A stretch of 21,817 nt of DNA from a virus: positions 1 to 21,817 of the IMG/VR virus record IMGVR_UViG_3300031851_000225; one strand, written 5' to 3'. A program made the translations under genes and the position numbers. This document shows positions 1-8,154 of the stretch, in pieces; the stretch's first letter is position 1, and the number at the start of each line of letters is the position of its first letter. Below the pieces are notes generated by a model. It did no database searches, was not told the origin of the DNA, and saw only the letters and a list, made by a program, of their open reading frames with translations.

Positions 1-1
1 G

Positions 2-3000
2 AAAAATCATGACAAGGCGCTAAAGGGCGTTGTGGCGGCTGAAGCCAAGGCAACAGTTACTAGCGTTAATAAGGCATTTGCGGGGGTGCAGTTAGCCGGT
101 TTGCCAACGGTTGCGCAGCTACAGGCCATTGCAAGTGAAGCGTTAATTATGGGCGCGCCAAGCAAAGAGTGGTGGGCCAGCCAGAAGCTAGATTTGCAGG
201 CCAAGTTTAAGAATGAAATACGCCAAGGCATGCTTTTAGGGGAAAGCGTTGATGAGTTGGTGCGCCGTGTTCGCGGTACAAAGGTTAACGGGTTTAAGGA
301 CGGCATAATTAATGTCAAGAAACACCAAGCAGCGGCACTTGTTCGCACAAGCGTACAGGCGGTTAGCCATGCGGCGCGTATGGCTACACACCAAGCAAAC
401 GAGGACTTATACAACGGCTACCAGTGGCTCAGCACCCTTGACGGGCGTACCACCCACATATGCAAAGCCCGCAGCGGATTAACTTGGGACAAAAGCTTTA
501 ATGCTGTTGGGCATGACAAGGAATATAGCCCACCCCCAGCGCATTGGAACTGCCGAAGCCTAATAACGCCGTGGTTGAAAGATTGGACTGACTTATCCAA
601 GGACAAAACGCTGGCGGCCAAAAAGAAGAAAGAACTTAGGGCTAACGGTGACACCATAAACGCCATCTTCCTTGAAATGCTAATGCGCGTAGGTAAGCGT
701 AAGGATGAGGCCGCAACCATTATGCGCAAAACGCAGGCCAGTATGGATGGGCAGGTAGCGGTAGACCTTAATTTTGAGCAATGGCTGGCTAAACAAGGCG
801 AGGGCTTCCAAGAGCAGGTGCTTGGTGCAGGCCGGTACAACCTGTTTAAAGAGGGCAAAATAAGCCTGTTAGACCTAGTTGATCAAAGCGGCAACCCAAT
901 CACCCTAGCCCAACTTAATGCGCTGGTAGACCAAGGCAAAAGCGCGCTGGTGGCGTTTAACCCTACAGCCCAAGCAAGTGCAAAGGCAGAACTTAAAGCT
1001 AAGGAACAATTGCAGGCGGCGGCGGTAGATGCTGAGGATGATGCTATTGCGTGGCTGAACGATTGGCCAACACAAAGCAAAGGCAAGGCGGCAGCTTACA
1101 CCAAGGCAAGCAAAAAGCCTGAGTGGGCGGGTGCAACGCTACAGCAGCGCAAGCAAATGGCGCTAGATACGTTTGAGGCAGCCGAGCAAAGCCAATGGCA
1201 GGCCATAGCAGCCGGTAAAATTGCTAACGGCAAGAAGCTAAGCCCAAAAGAAAAGGTGTTCTGGGCCAAAGCAGACCCCGATTACAAGGCAGCCAAGCGT
1301 GCAGAAGCACAAGCGGCTAGTGCAGAAGCATTAGCAGCAAAAAAGGCAGCCGATGAAGCAGCCGAAAAAGCTGAGCAAGAAAAGTTAGCAGCAGCGTTGC
1401 AAAAAGACGCTGAGGAAAAAGCCCAGTTAAGCATAGATAGTAAGATGAATTACTACCTATCTGGCAGCGGCGACTTTATTGACGAAAACTCATATGCGTA
1501 CGGGGCTGAAATTATTAGCGAGGCGCTAGAGGGGGGATTAGTAAACCCCCAAACAGTTAACGACATTATTGAGGAGGCGTTCCAAGCGCAATTGCTTTTC
1601 CAAAAGCAAGCCAAGCTGTTTGAAAATGCTTTTGACACAAAGACAATGCAGACCCTAGTTTATGACGCTATTGGCGATGGCGGCGTGGCACCGTTTGTAG
1701 AAGTCATGGGAAAAATGCAGTTAGCTATTGCCAAGCAAGTTGATGACGCAGTAAAGGAACTTGATGCCATTGTTGCAGGTGGCAAGGGCTACAAAACAAA
1801 AGAAAAAATATACCTTAAGTTAAAAAATGGCGGGCAGCTACAGGGTAAAAGCGCAACGCAGCAGGTTGCATTTATTAATGCCAAATATGATGCAGACCAG
1901 CTAAGCGCCAACCTAAGCATTGCAAAGGGCAAGCTGGCCAAAGGCGGTACCATTAACAAGCTAAGCCCTGTTGAAAAAGCAGCAGTAAATACCTTAGAAG
2001 GCGATCAGTTAGAAGCATTCCTAAGTGAAGTTAACGACAAAAAGATTGCCCTTGCAGCCAAGGCAGCCAAAGAAGGCGACCCCGTTACGGTAAAGGTTGT
2101 AGACAACCCCGTAGCGGCAGCACAACGCGCTGACGGGCCGTTAATGGATGACTTGGAGCAAGTGGGTGGCCAAGGGGGAAGTAACACTGGCGGGCTATTT
2201 AACAACGTTGTCACGGGTGAGCAGTTTTACATTAAGGCACCCCAAAGCGCAGTGCATGCCAAGGTTGAGGTGCTAAGTGCCAAGCTATATGAGCGGGCAG
2301 GCGTAAAGGTACCGCAAATTACACCTATCAAGTTAAAAGGCAGCATTGGCAATAGCAATGTTGATGGCCAGTTAGGCGTAGCCAGTAAGATAGAAAGCGT
2401 TGACGATTTAACGGTTGCCAAAATGGCTGATATGCAAGATGCAGCCGATGGGTTTGCTGCCGATGCATGGCTGGCAAACTGGGATGTTATTGGTAACGGT
2501 GCAGCCAAGGAATTAAACCTTAAGGCGCTGGCTGATGGCACTGCCCTACGTATTGATACAGGCGGTACGTTGTTCTTGCGTGCACAAGGTGGCCGCAAAG
2601 CATTTGGCGATGTGGTTGACGAACTGGATACCCTGCGCGACCCACGCATGAACGCTAATGCTAGTGAGGTGTTTGGCCAGCTAACAGATGAACAAATAGC
2701 CATTGGTGTGCAACGCATTGTTGCAATAGACGATGCTTCAATACGCCGCATGGTAGTTGATGCAATGGGCGATGATGCTGATGACATTGCTGAAACGCTT
2801 ATTGCGCGCAAGAACTACATGGCAAGGCGTTATAAGGCGCAGCTAGATGCCCTTTCAGCTAAAGCAAAGCCCATGGAGGTGCCAACGGTAGGGGTAGCCC
2901 CTGCACAGCATAAGGCGGTAGTTGAGGGCCGTGTAAACGGTTACACAATACTAGCAGATAAGGACAGTATTGAAGACCAGCAACTGCACCTGTGGACATT

Positions 3001-4573
3001 TGAGCAGGGCGGCAAAGCAGGCGGTGGCATTTCTTTTAAGGTGCGCGGTAAGGCAAGTGCTGCATTAACCAAGCAGTATAAAAACCTAGCAGAGGTGGGT
3101 GGCGATACTGGCCCCCTTATAAGCTTCGGTGACTTAGACAGCGCCATGGAAGAAATACTGCGCGGCTTGGGTGCGTTAGCTTCTAAGGGCGAGGTGTTAC
3201 GGTTAAAGGACACGCAGCGGTTCAGTGCACTAAAAGATTTATACAAAGAAAAGCTTGGCGAAATCAAAGTGTACGTAAGAAATAACGATTACCCAGAAGC
3301 ATTGCTTACACGTTTTCAAGAAACCTACAGCGCATGGGTGGATGATTTAGACATGACTTTTGCCCAAACTCTTGTAGGTGAAAAAGTTGTATGGGCACCC
3401 CACACCACTGCGTTTTTTAAGCGGGGGGCATTAGTTCTCCCTGATCGCATTATAAAAGATGCCGCTAAACCGGAAAGCTTGTGGAAGGTTGGTAAGTATA
3501 GGCCACGCCAAGGTAGCACCAATAAGGGCAACTTAACCTACGATGCAGACGACCAAATGAGGGGGCTGGCTACAGGCACTGATGGCAAATCACTACAGTA
3601 CAAGGATGACTTTATTGAAGTTAACTACCTGCCTGACAGTGCCAACCGTGCGTGGCAGGGCCAAGTGGATGTAAGGTTTACCGGCAGCAGCATAGAGGAC
3701 TTTGACCGTGCGATGGCCAAGCTAGTGGAGCTTGGTTTCGATGTAGCGCAATCAACACCAGTGCAGCAAGAAGTGCTTTATTTAAGTCGGTTCCTGTACC
3801 TACATTCAGCCAAAAATAGCACTATGCGGGATATTGCGCGTGAAGCGTTGGAGGATGCATCTGATTTGCCATTCGATCAGCGAGCAGATGTGCTTCGCAC
3901 AGCAGCTAGTAAGGTCATGGGTGTAGATGATATTGCCCAGACACCAATGTATAGCCCTAGCGGTGCATGGGAATATTGGGGTAATGGCAGGCACGTACAG
4001 CAAAGGCCAGACTTGTATGGCAAAGAGTGGGACAAGTTTGCCGAAAACCACCGCTTATACCACGACTTTACCTATGGTGGTGGTTATATGAAGGAGGCGC
4101 TCGAGAATATTCTGGAAGGCGGCGGCGCTATGGCCCCAACTACGGATAAAGTGCGTAGGGGTTTGAGGCCAAGTGGTGCAAGCCCAGAACAAGATCAAAT
4201 TTCTGGCGGTGCAGCCTATGTATTTACGCGCATAAGAAACATAGACAATGGTTTGCGTGAAGGCATTTACTTTAAGCCTAGCCTTTTACGGCGGCTAGAC
4301 GCAATTAGTTACGACAGTGACATGTATGGTCGGACGCGGGGTAATTTTGTTGCTGAAAATCGCGGCGTATCTGTGCGTAATTTTAAGGATTTTGCCAGAA
4401 CGAGCAGTAACGAAACAATATTTAAAAACAGCCTTAGTATCTTTGAGGATGTTGACCTCCTTGTTACGGACGAGCCTCAGCGCATTATTAAAATGTTTAA
4501 GGACGCGGGCTATACAAAGTGGCCTGATGGGCGAAAACTGGATGAAGTTATTGTGGATAGGAGCGGCATATAA
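2..4573 (+). CDS. MuF-type head morphogenesis fusion protein with kinase-like and C-terminal effector-like domains (5' end outside window)
   Basis: The frame is open from base 2, so the true start lies upstream. Residues are counted from the GTG at 32. Residues 132-176 carry the MuF/SPP1 gp7 signature: a W-x-S-T-L-D-G-R-T-T block, then P-P-A-H-W and N-C-R-S. MuF proteins are minor head proteins needed for morphogenesis or DNA ejection. Residues about 420-466 are an Ala/Lys/Glu coiled coil. Residues about 705-930 resemble a HipA/PI-kinase-like fold: a Gly-rich segment, then K735, E746, D818-x3-N822 and D842 in I-D-T-G-G. From about 1360 to the end a Gly-rich T-T-D-K-V-R-R block and S-G-G-A-A-Y-V-F-T-R-I-R open an unassigned domain. 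At over 1500 residues it is several times longer than a plain MuF protein. The MuF call is firm, the kinase-like call moderate, and the C-terminal function unknown. Confidence 0.85.
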   Translation, partial: KNHDKALKGVVAAEAKATVTSVNKAFAGVQLAGLPTVAQLQAIASEALIMGAPSKEWWASQKLDLQAKFKNEIRQGMLLGESVDELVRRVRGTKVNGFKDGIINVKKHQAAALVRTSVQAVSHAARMATHQANEDLYNGYQWLSTLDGRTTHICKARSGLTWDKSFNAVGHDKEYSPPPAHWNCRSLITPWLKDWTDLSKDKTLAAKKKKELRANGDTINAIFLEMLMRVGKRKDEAATIMRKTQASMDGQVAVDLNFEQWLAKQGEGFQEQVLGAGRYNLFKEGKISLLDLVDQSGNPITLAQLNALVDQGKSALVAFNPTAQASAKAELKAKEQLQAAAVDAEDDAIAWLNDWPTQSKGKAAAYTKASKKPEWAGATLQQRKQMALDTFEAAEQSQWQAIAAGKIANGKKLSPKEKVFWAKADPDYKAAKRAEAQAASAEALAAKKAADEAAEKAEQEKLAAALQKDAEEKAQLSIDSKMNYYLSGSGDFIDENSYAYGAEIISEALEGGLVNPQTVNDIIEEAFQAQLLFQKQAKLFENAFDTKTMQTLVYDAIGDGGVAPFVEVMGKMQLAIAKQVDDAVKELDAIVAGGKGYKTKEKIYLKLKNGGQLQGKSATQQVAFINAKYDADQLSANLSIAKGKLAKGGTINKLSPVEKAAVNTLEGDQLEAFLSEVNDKKIALAAKAAKEGDPVTVKVVDNPVAAAQRADGPLMDDLEQVGGQGGSNTGGLFNNVVTGEQFYIKAPQSAVHAKVEVLSAKLYERAGVKVPQITPIKLKGSIGNSNVDGQLGVASKIESVDDLTVAKMADMQDAADGFAADAWLANWDVIGNGAAKELNLKALADGTALRIDTGGTLFLRAQGGRKAFGDVVDELDTLRDPRMNANASEVFGQLTDEQIAIGVQRIVAIDDASIRRMVVDAMGDDADDIAETLIARKNYMARRYKAQLDALSAKAKPMEVPTVGVAPAQHKAVVEGRVNGYTILADKDSIEDQQLHLWTFEQGGKAGGGISFKVRGKASAALTKQYKNLAEVGGDTGPLISFGDLDSAMEEILRGLGALASKGEVLRLKDTQRFSALKDLYKEKLGEIKVYVRNNDYPEALLTRFQETYSAWVDDLDMTFAQTLVGEKVVWAPHTTAFFKRGALVLPDRIIKDAAKPESLWKVGKYRPRQGSTNKGNLTYDADDQMRGLATGTDGKSLQYKDDFIEVNYLPDSANRAWQGQVDVRFTGSSIEDFDRAMAKLVELGFDVAQSTPVQQEVLYLSRFLYLHSAKNSTMRDIAREALEDASDLPFDQRADVLRTAASKVMGVDDIAQTPMYSPSGAWEYWGNGRHVQQRPDLYGKEWDKFAENHRLYHDFTYGGGYMKEALENILEGGGAMAPTTDKVRRGLRPSGASPEQDQISGGAAYVFTRIRNIDNGLREGIYFKPSLLRRLDAISYDSDMYGRTRGNFVAENRGVSVRNFKDFARTSSNETIFKNSLSIFEDVDLLVTDEPQRIIKMFKDAGYTKWPDGRKLDEVIVDRSGI

Positions 4574-4968
4574 TGGCTAATCAACGTAAGGGGATAGACA
4601 GGCGTTTACTTGAGTTTATTGAACGCAGGCTATTGTTGTGTGAGCGCGATGATGGTGAAACGCGATTGGTTGCATATTTAGCTACAAGCAAAGACCGCAC
4701 GTTTATTGGCTTCCAAAACTGGCCAGATGGTGAGGCGTACACTAGCTGCACGTTTATACCAAGACCAGTAAGGCGTTCCCAGAAAAATGGCAGCCAGTGG
4801 AAAGTTGGCCCTTGGACGCTGCGCTACATAAGCAACACTAAGGATGCAGATAACGATGCAGCCATGGCGGCAATAAGGGTGCTTAGGTACGAAACAGAAA
4901 ATAAGGTAGATTTTGATGGGCTAATGGATAAGGCCGAGGAAGTGCTAGCTAAGCATGAATTTGATTAG
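4573..4968 (+). CDS. hypothetical protein directly downstream of the MuF fusion; immunity-type partner possible
   Basis: A 131-residue soluble protein, rich in charged residues, with no signal peptide, membrane segment or recognised motif. Its ATG overlaps the stop of the MuF fusion by one base (TAATG), so translation is probably coupled and the two proteins may be made in fixed ratio. It has a basic N-terminus (R-K-G-I-D-R-R), a W/F-rich middle, and an acidic helical C-terminus. MuF fusions with C-terminal toxins can be followed by a small immunity gene. The position fits that role, but nothing in the sequence proves it. A small accessory head protein is equally possible. The gene ends convergently against a leftward gene, with a three-base overlap. 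Confidence 0.7.
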   Translation: MANQRKGIDRRLLEFIERRLLLCERDDGETRLVAYLATSKDRTFIGFQNWPDGEAYTSCTFIPRPVRRSQKNGSQWKVGPWTLRYISNTKDADNDAAMAAIRVLRYETENKVDFDGLMDKAEEVLAKHEFD

Positions 4969-5147
4969 TGCCAAGTAACCATGTCTTTTATTTCATCGGG
5001 TATAAAGTCGGGGCACTCTACCCATATAACCCAGAAATGGGTGCGTGAACACAATTGGGGGTTTGTGCACAACGCACCATAACTGGCGAATAGTTCACAG
5101 CTATCTAGCGCATCGCTGTAATAGCGGTGAAATATCTCAAAGCCCAT
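4965..5147 (-). CDS. small leftward hypothetical protein
   Basis: A 60-residue protein, unusual for its Cys and aromatic content (three Cys; several Phe, Tyr and Trp). No family is recognised. On the minus strand its ATG follows directly on the TAA of the 152-residue gene (TAAATG), and it has only a weak ribosome site, so it is probably translated by coupling. It ends by overlapping the stop of the rightward 131-residue gene. Its reality rests mainly on this tight packing and on the absence of any rightward gene in the same stretch. Confidence 0.5.
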   Translation of the reverse strand: MGFEIFHRYYSDALDSCELFASYGALCTNPQLCSRTHFWVIWVECPDFIPDEIKDMVTWH

Positions 5148-5606
5148 TTATACGAGCCATTCCCCATCTTCATCTTGGAAGTCATCTGGGTTGGTAATCC
5201 CAAACTGGTACATGCTTTGGGGGGTACGCATAGCGCCTGCTTGGTTGTAGCCACCGTACTGCCGGTACATGGCCTGCCATACATCGGTATAAGCCGTGTG
5301 CCTAACGTCATCATCAACGCTATTTTTAAAGTTAGGGTAATCCAGCGCAGCAATGTACTGCGCCATGCATTCGCTAACCAGCCAGCGTGGGGCTGTGGTT
5401 CGGTAGCGGTAGTCGGCTTGGGGCATATCATCAACAGCAAGTGTTTTCTGGTACCCCAAAGCACGGTCACTAATACCCAACCGTAAAAACTTTTCAACAT
5501 CACCCTTTGCACGGCTGCGTACAAGCAGCACATCGCCAAGCGCGTCATTATTTTTGCTTTCAAATTTAACAATGCTTAGTGCACTGTCGCTCATAAAAAT
5601 CCACAT
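5148..5606 (-). CDS. leftward hypothetical protein, probable moron
   Basis: A 152-residue acidic soluble protein with a C-terminal end rich in Asp and Glu. No family is recognised. The start M-W-I-F-M is supported by GGAG nine bases upstream on the minus strand (5616-5619). A second Met four codons in is an alternative. The gene runs against all surrounding structural genes and has its own sigma70-like promoter 60-90 bases upstream. This is the usual layout of a moron, meaning a gene expressed independently of the lytic late operon, often in the prophage state. Tyr and Trp are frequent in the second half (for example Y-R-Y-R near residue 67 and M-Y-R-Q-Y-G-G near residue 115). Function unknown. 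Confidence 0.65.
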   Translation of the reverse strand: MWIFMSDSALSIVKFESKNNDALGDVLLVRSRAKGDVEKFLRLGISDRALGYQKTLAVDDMPQADYRYRTTAPRWLVSECMAQYIAALDYPNFKNSVDDDVRHTAYTDVWQAMYRQYGGYNQAGAMRTPQSMYQFGITNPDDFQDEDGEWLV

Positions 5607-5664
5607 TGGTTACTACTCCATTCGGTACGTTGGTTTGGGGGCATTTATCCCTGCACCCTACCCT

Positions 5665-5693
5665 ATTATAGTGCCATTGGCACTGTCTGGCAA
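5665..5693 (-). promoter_or_regulatory. leftward sigma70-like promoter with palindromic operator in the spacer
   Basis: Read on the minus strand, TTGCCA (5693-5688) is followed by exactly 17 bases and then a perfect TATAAT (5670-5665). The spacer holds the perfect inverted repeat AGTGCC-n3-GGCACT (5670-5684). A protein bound there would block polymerase. The promoter points into the 152- and 60-residue leftward genes, with a leader of about 50 bases. Confidence 0.75.
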
Positions 5694-5725
5694 TTATCTT
5701 AGTCGCAGGGATTATAAACTGGCTT

Positions 5726-5776
5726 AAATTGGTTGACGTTATGCGTTAATAGCATAAAAATAGTGCCATAGGCCCA
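5726..5776 (+). promoter_or_regulatory. rightward promoter candidate before scaffold and coat genes, with palindrome half site
   Basis: AAATT (5726-5730) lies just before TTGACG (5733-5738), a good -35 box. About 16 bases later comes the weak -10 candidate TAAAAA. Directly after it is AATAGTGCC (5759-5767), one arm of the palindrome of the leftward promoter, with a degenerate second arm (GGCCCATTA). AAATT and TGAC recur in the promoters near 17360 and 18340. The -10 box is the weak point. Confidence 0.5.
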
Positions 5777-5834
5777 TTAACGGCCTTGCTGTCATGCGGT
5801 GCATGGTGGCCACGGAATACCGGAGGATTTCCAA

Positions 5835-6590
5835 ATGGCGTTAAAAGCAAAGTACACCTCAGATGATCAAATCCCAGCGGGGCTTGAAGATTACTACACT
5901 GAGCAAGACGGCGAGTATGTATTAGCCGTTGATGGGATGGTTGATAAAAACGTTGTGTCTGAGTTTAGGCAAAACAATATCAACCTACAGAAGCAGTTAG
6001 CCGGTTTAGAAAAGCAAATGGGCGCTGTGGATGTTGATGAATACAAAGCTTTGAAGGCACAACAGCAAAAGGTCGCAGACCAAGAACTGATTGATGCAGG
6101 CAAGGTAGACGAACTTGTAAATACCCGCGTTGAACGCATGCAGTCGCAGTTTGAACAGAACATGAACCAACTGCAAAGCAAGCTAGAAGAAACAACGCAA
6201 GCAGCAGACAAGTATCGGGCAAATTACGACACGCTCATTGTAGAGCGTACGTTAGCAGATGCAGCAGCTAAGGCCGGAGTCAGAAGTGAGGCCATCCCCG
6301 ATGTACTAAACCGCGCACGCGCAGTTTGGCACAAAGCCGAAGATGACAGCCTAGTGGCTGTAAGAGGCGACCAACCCGTTTATGGCAAGAATGGCAGTAC
6401 GCCAATCAGCATAGACGAGTGGTACGAGGGATTGTCAGATGAGGCACCCCATTTGTTTAAGGCAAGTGAGGGAAGTGGTGCATTAGGTGGGCGTGGTTCC
6501 GCGTCTCGCCGCGTAAGTGTTTACGACACTGACGCATTAAGCGACAACCTTGAAAGCATAGCTTCGGGGAAAGTCTCTGTAACAAATTGA
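5835..6590 (+). CDS. capsid scaffolding protein
   Basis: A 251-residue protein immediately before the coat gene, in the normal scaffold position. I chose the ATG at 5835 (M-A-L-K-A-K) because GGAGG at 5822-5826 sits eight bases upstream. An in-frame ATG at 5799 has no such site. The N-terminal 40 residues form an acidic domain. Residues about 45-150 are long helices rich in Gln, Glu and Lys with heptad character, typical of scaffolds. The C-terminus is a flexible Gly/Ser segment ending in a mixed charged tail. Scaffolds direct procapsid assembly by binding coat protein and are then expelled or degraded. No protease gene is visible beside it. The family is inferred from position and helical make-up. 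Confidence 0.8.
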   Translation: MALKAKYTSDDQIPAGLEDYYTEQDGEYVLAVDGMVDKNVVSEFRQNNINLQKQLAGLEKQMGAVDVDEYKALKAQQQKVADQELIDAGKVDELVNTRVERMQSQFEQNMNQLQSKLEETTQAADKYRANYDTLIVERTLADAAAKAGVRSEAIPDVLNRARAVWHKAEDDSLVAVRGDQPVYGKNGSTPISIDEWYEGLSDEAPHLFKASEGSGALGGRGSASRRVSVYDTDALSDNLESIASGKVSVTN

Positions 6591-6603
6591 ATGCGGAGCA
6601 TTC
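6589..6603 (+). repeat. short perfect inverted repeat after the scaffold stop codon
   Basis: GAATGC-GGA-GCATTC begins within the scaffold stop codon. No T tract follows, so it is not a normal intrinsic terminator. In RNA it would form a small hairpin between the scaffold and coat cistrons. It might serve as a processing or stability element that allows different scaffold and coat levels. The role is inferred. Confidence 0.4.
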
Positions 6604-6663
6604 GCCCCTACTACGGCGTAGCAGGAATATTCACTAACTAATTTTTAATTTGAGGAAAGCAAA

Positions 6664-7797
6664 ATGGCTAATAACAATTCAGCAATTCTGCCCAAAATCC
6701 TTGCACGCGGCCTGTTGGCACTACGTGAGCAAGCGATTATGCCTCGTCTCGTTAACGGTGATTATTCCCGTGAGGCAGCGCAAAAGGGCGACACAATCGA
6801 TGTTCCAATTCCCAGTGGCTTATCAGTTTCGGATGTAACACCATCCAACACTCCCCCAGCCCCAGCGGATTCAGCACCTTCAAAAGTGCAAATCCAGCTT
6901 AACAACTGGAAAAAAGTTGGCTTCCACCTTAACGATAAGGATGTACTGGAAGTTGACCGCAACGAGCATTTCGTTCCAATGCAAATGTCTGAGGCAGTAC
7001 GTGCTTTGGCCAACAGCATTAACGTATCAGTACAAAATGCTTACACAGGCGTTTACGGTTTCGTAGGTACTGCCGGTACAACCCCTTTCGGTTCAGCAGT
7101 GGCAGCCGCTACTGATGCACGTAAGGTTTTGAACAAGCAGCTATGCCCACGCGAAAACCGCCGCATGGTATTGGACTTTGATGCAGAAGCAGCAGCACTA
7201 GCCCTACCTGATTTCCAGCGTGTCAACGAAGTTGGCGGCACTGGGCCAAAAATCGAAGGTGAGTTAGGCCGTAAGTTCGGTTTCGACATCTACACTGATG
7301 ACGCAATCGCTACTCACACTGCTGGTGGCGCAGGTACCCCATTAATTGATGGTACTCCAGCCGCAGGTTCTACTTCAGTTACCGTTAACGGCATTACTGG
7401 TGCATTTGTAGAGGGTGACATTTTCACCATCGCAGGTGATAGCCAGACTTATGCTGTAAAAGCTGCAACTGCTCTTGCTGGAACTGCTCAGACGCTAACC
7501 ATCGCACCGGCTCTTAAGAAAGCTGCCGCTAACGATGCCGCTCTGTCTGTAAAAGACGATCACAAAGTAAACCTAGCGTTCCACCGCGATGCATTTGCTC
7601 TAGCTATGCGTCCGTTGGCAGGTGCTACTGCATCTGATGGCTACGGCTCACAGATCGTTTCAATGACTGACCCTGTAACTGGACTTTCCATGCGTTTGGA
7701 AGTTTCACGCCAGTACAAGCAAGTCGTTTACGAACTGGATGCACTTTGGGGCGTTGGCCTCATCCGTCCAGAGTTGGCCACACGTATTGCGGGCTAA
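6664..7797 (+). CDS. major capsid protein, P22 coat-like (HK97 fold)
   Basis: A 377-residue protein right after the scaffold, preceded by GAGGAAA. The N-terminal helix with L-P-K-I-L-A-R-G-L-L-A-L-R-E and the block K-G-D-T-I-D-V-P-I-P are typical of P22-type coat proteins. So is the late segment N-L-A-F-H-R-D-A-F-A-L-A-M-R-P-L. Residues about 223-297 are a beta-rich, Gly/Thr-rich insertion (V-T-V-N-G then F-T-I-A-G-D), matching the extra domain inserted into the HK97 fold in this family. Codon use differs from the neighbours, with more AAC, TTC and CGT/CGC, as expected of the most abundant virion protein. It assembles the icosahedral shell. An intrinsic terminator follows it. Confidence 0.93.
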   Translation: MANNNSAILPKILARGLLALREQAIMPRLVNGDYSREAAQKGDTIDVPIPSGLSVSDVTPSNTPPAPADSAPSKVQIQLNNWKKVGFHLNDKDVLEVDRNEHFVPMQMSEAVRALANSINVSVQNAYTGVYGFVGTAGTTPFGSAVAAATDARKVLNKQLCPRENRRMVLDFDAEAAALALPDFQRVNEVGGTGPKIEGELGRKFGFDIYTDDAIATHTAGGAGTPLIDGTPAAGSTSVTVNGITGAFVEGDIFTIAGDSQTYAVKAATALAGTAQTLTIAPALKKAAANDAALSVKDDHKVNLAFHRDAFALAMRPLAGATASDGYGSQIVSMTDPVTGLSMRLEVSRQYKQVVYELDALWGVGLIRPELATRIAG

Positions 7798-7813
7798 CTT
7801 GCTGTAAGAAGAC

Positions 7814-7850
7814 GGGGTGGCTAGGCCGTGGTTTGGCCGCCCCTTTTTTT
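7814..7850 (+). terminator. intrinsic terminator after the capsid gene
   Basis: An eight-pair stem, GGGGTGGC (7814-7821) with GCCGCCCC (7836-7843), has one G-U wobble and is followed directly by seven T (7844-7850). It lies 16 bases past the coat stop codon and just before the next ribosome site. It probably trims transcription so that coat mRNA exceeds the downstream minor-protein mRNA. Confidence 0.85.
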
Positions 7851-7865
7851 ATCTTGGAGGAATGT

Positions 7866-8144
7866 ATGAGCGATAGCACTTTTGTAAGTAAAGACCCTGA
7901 TACGACCCGTGTTACGCAAGACGGTAAGCGGATCATAACTATTAACAAAGACGATGCTCCAGCTTGGCTAGAGCGTGGTTTTAAGCCAGTAGGTGCCACT
8001 GTAAGCGCGCCCAAGGCAAAAGATGTACCAGCACAAGCGGCTGAACCAAAGCCCGTTAAAAGCGTTGAAACGGCGGCTGTAGAGCCAGCGCCAATAGCGC
8101 CCCAAACGCCCGCAAAACGGCGGCAACGAGTTAAAAAAGATTAG
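7866..8144 (+). CDS. small head-associated hypothetical protein with a Pro/Ala/Lys tail
   Basis: A 92-residue protein. The start at 7866 is fixed by GGAGG (7856-7860) five bases upstream. The first half (to about residue 48) is a compact acidic segment with T-R-V-T-Q-D-G-K-R and A-W-L-E-R-G-F. The second half is a low-complexity Ala/Pro/Lys stretch ending in a very basic tail (K-R-R-Q-R-V-K-K-D). Small proteins between coat and connector often assist packaging or decorate the shell. The basic tail could contact DNA, but no family is recognised. The upstream extension of this frame crosses the terminator and is not used. Confidence 0.7.
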   Translation: MSDSTFVSKDPDTTRVTQDGKRIITINKDDAPAWLERGFKPVGATVSAPKAKDVPAQAAEPKPVKSVETAAVEPAPIAPQTPAKRRQRVKKD

Positions 8145-8154
8145 GGCTTAAGGC

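Noticed and set aside
5105-5572. Overlapping ORFs in other frames of the leftward gene region (leftward 155 codons, rightward 119 codons at 5127-5486)
   Set aside because: They overlap the 152-residue leftward gene, which alone has a good ribosome site and promoter.
5799-5834. Upstream start for the scaffold gene
   Set aside because: No ribosome site precedes it, while GGAGG at 5822-5826 is correctly placed for the ATG at 5835.
7746-7865. N-terminal extension of the 92-residue protein
   Set aside because: It would cross the coat gene's end and the terminator; GGAGG fixes the start at 7866.
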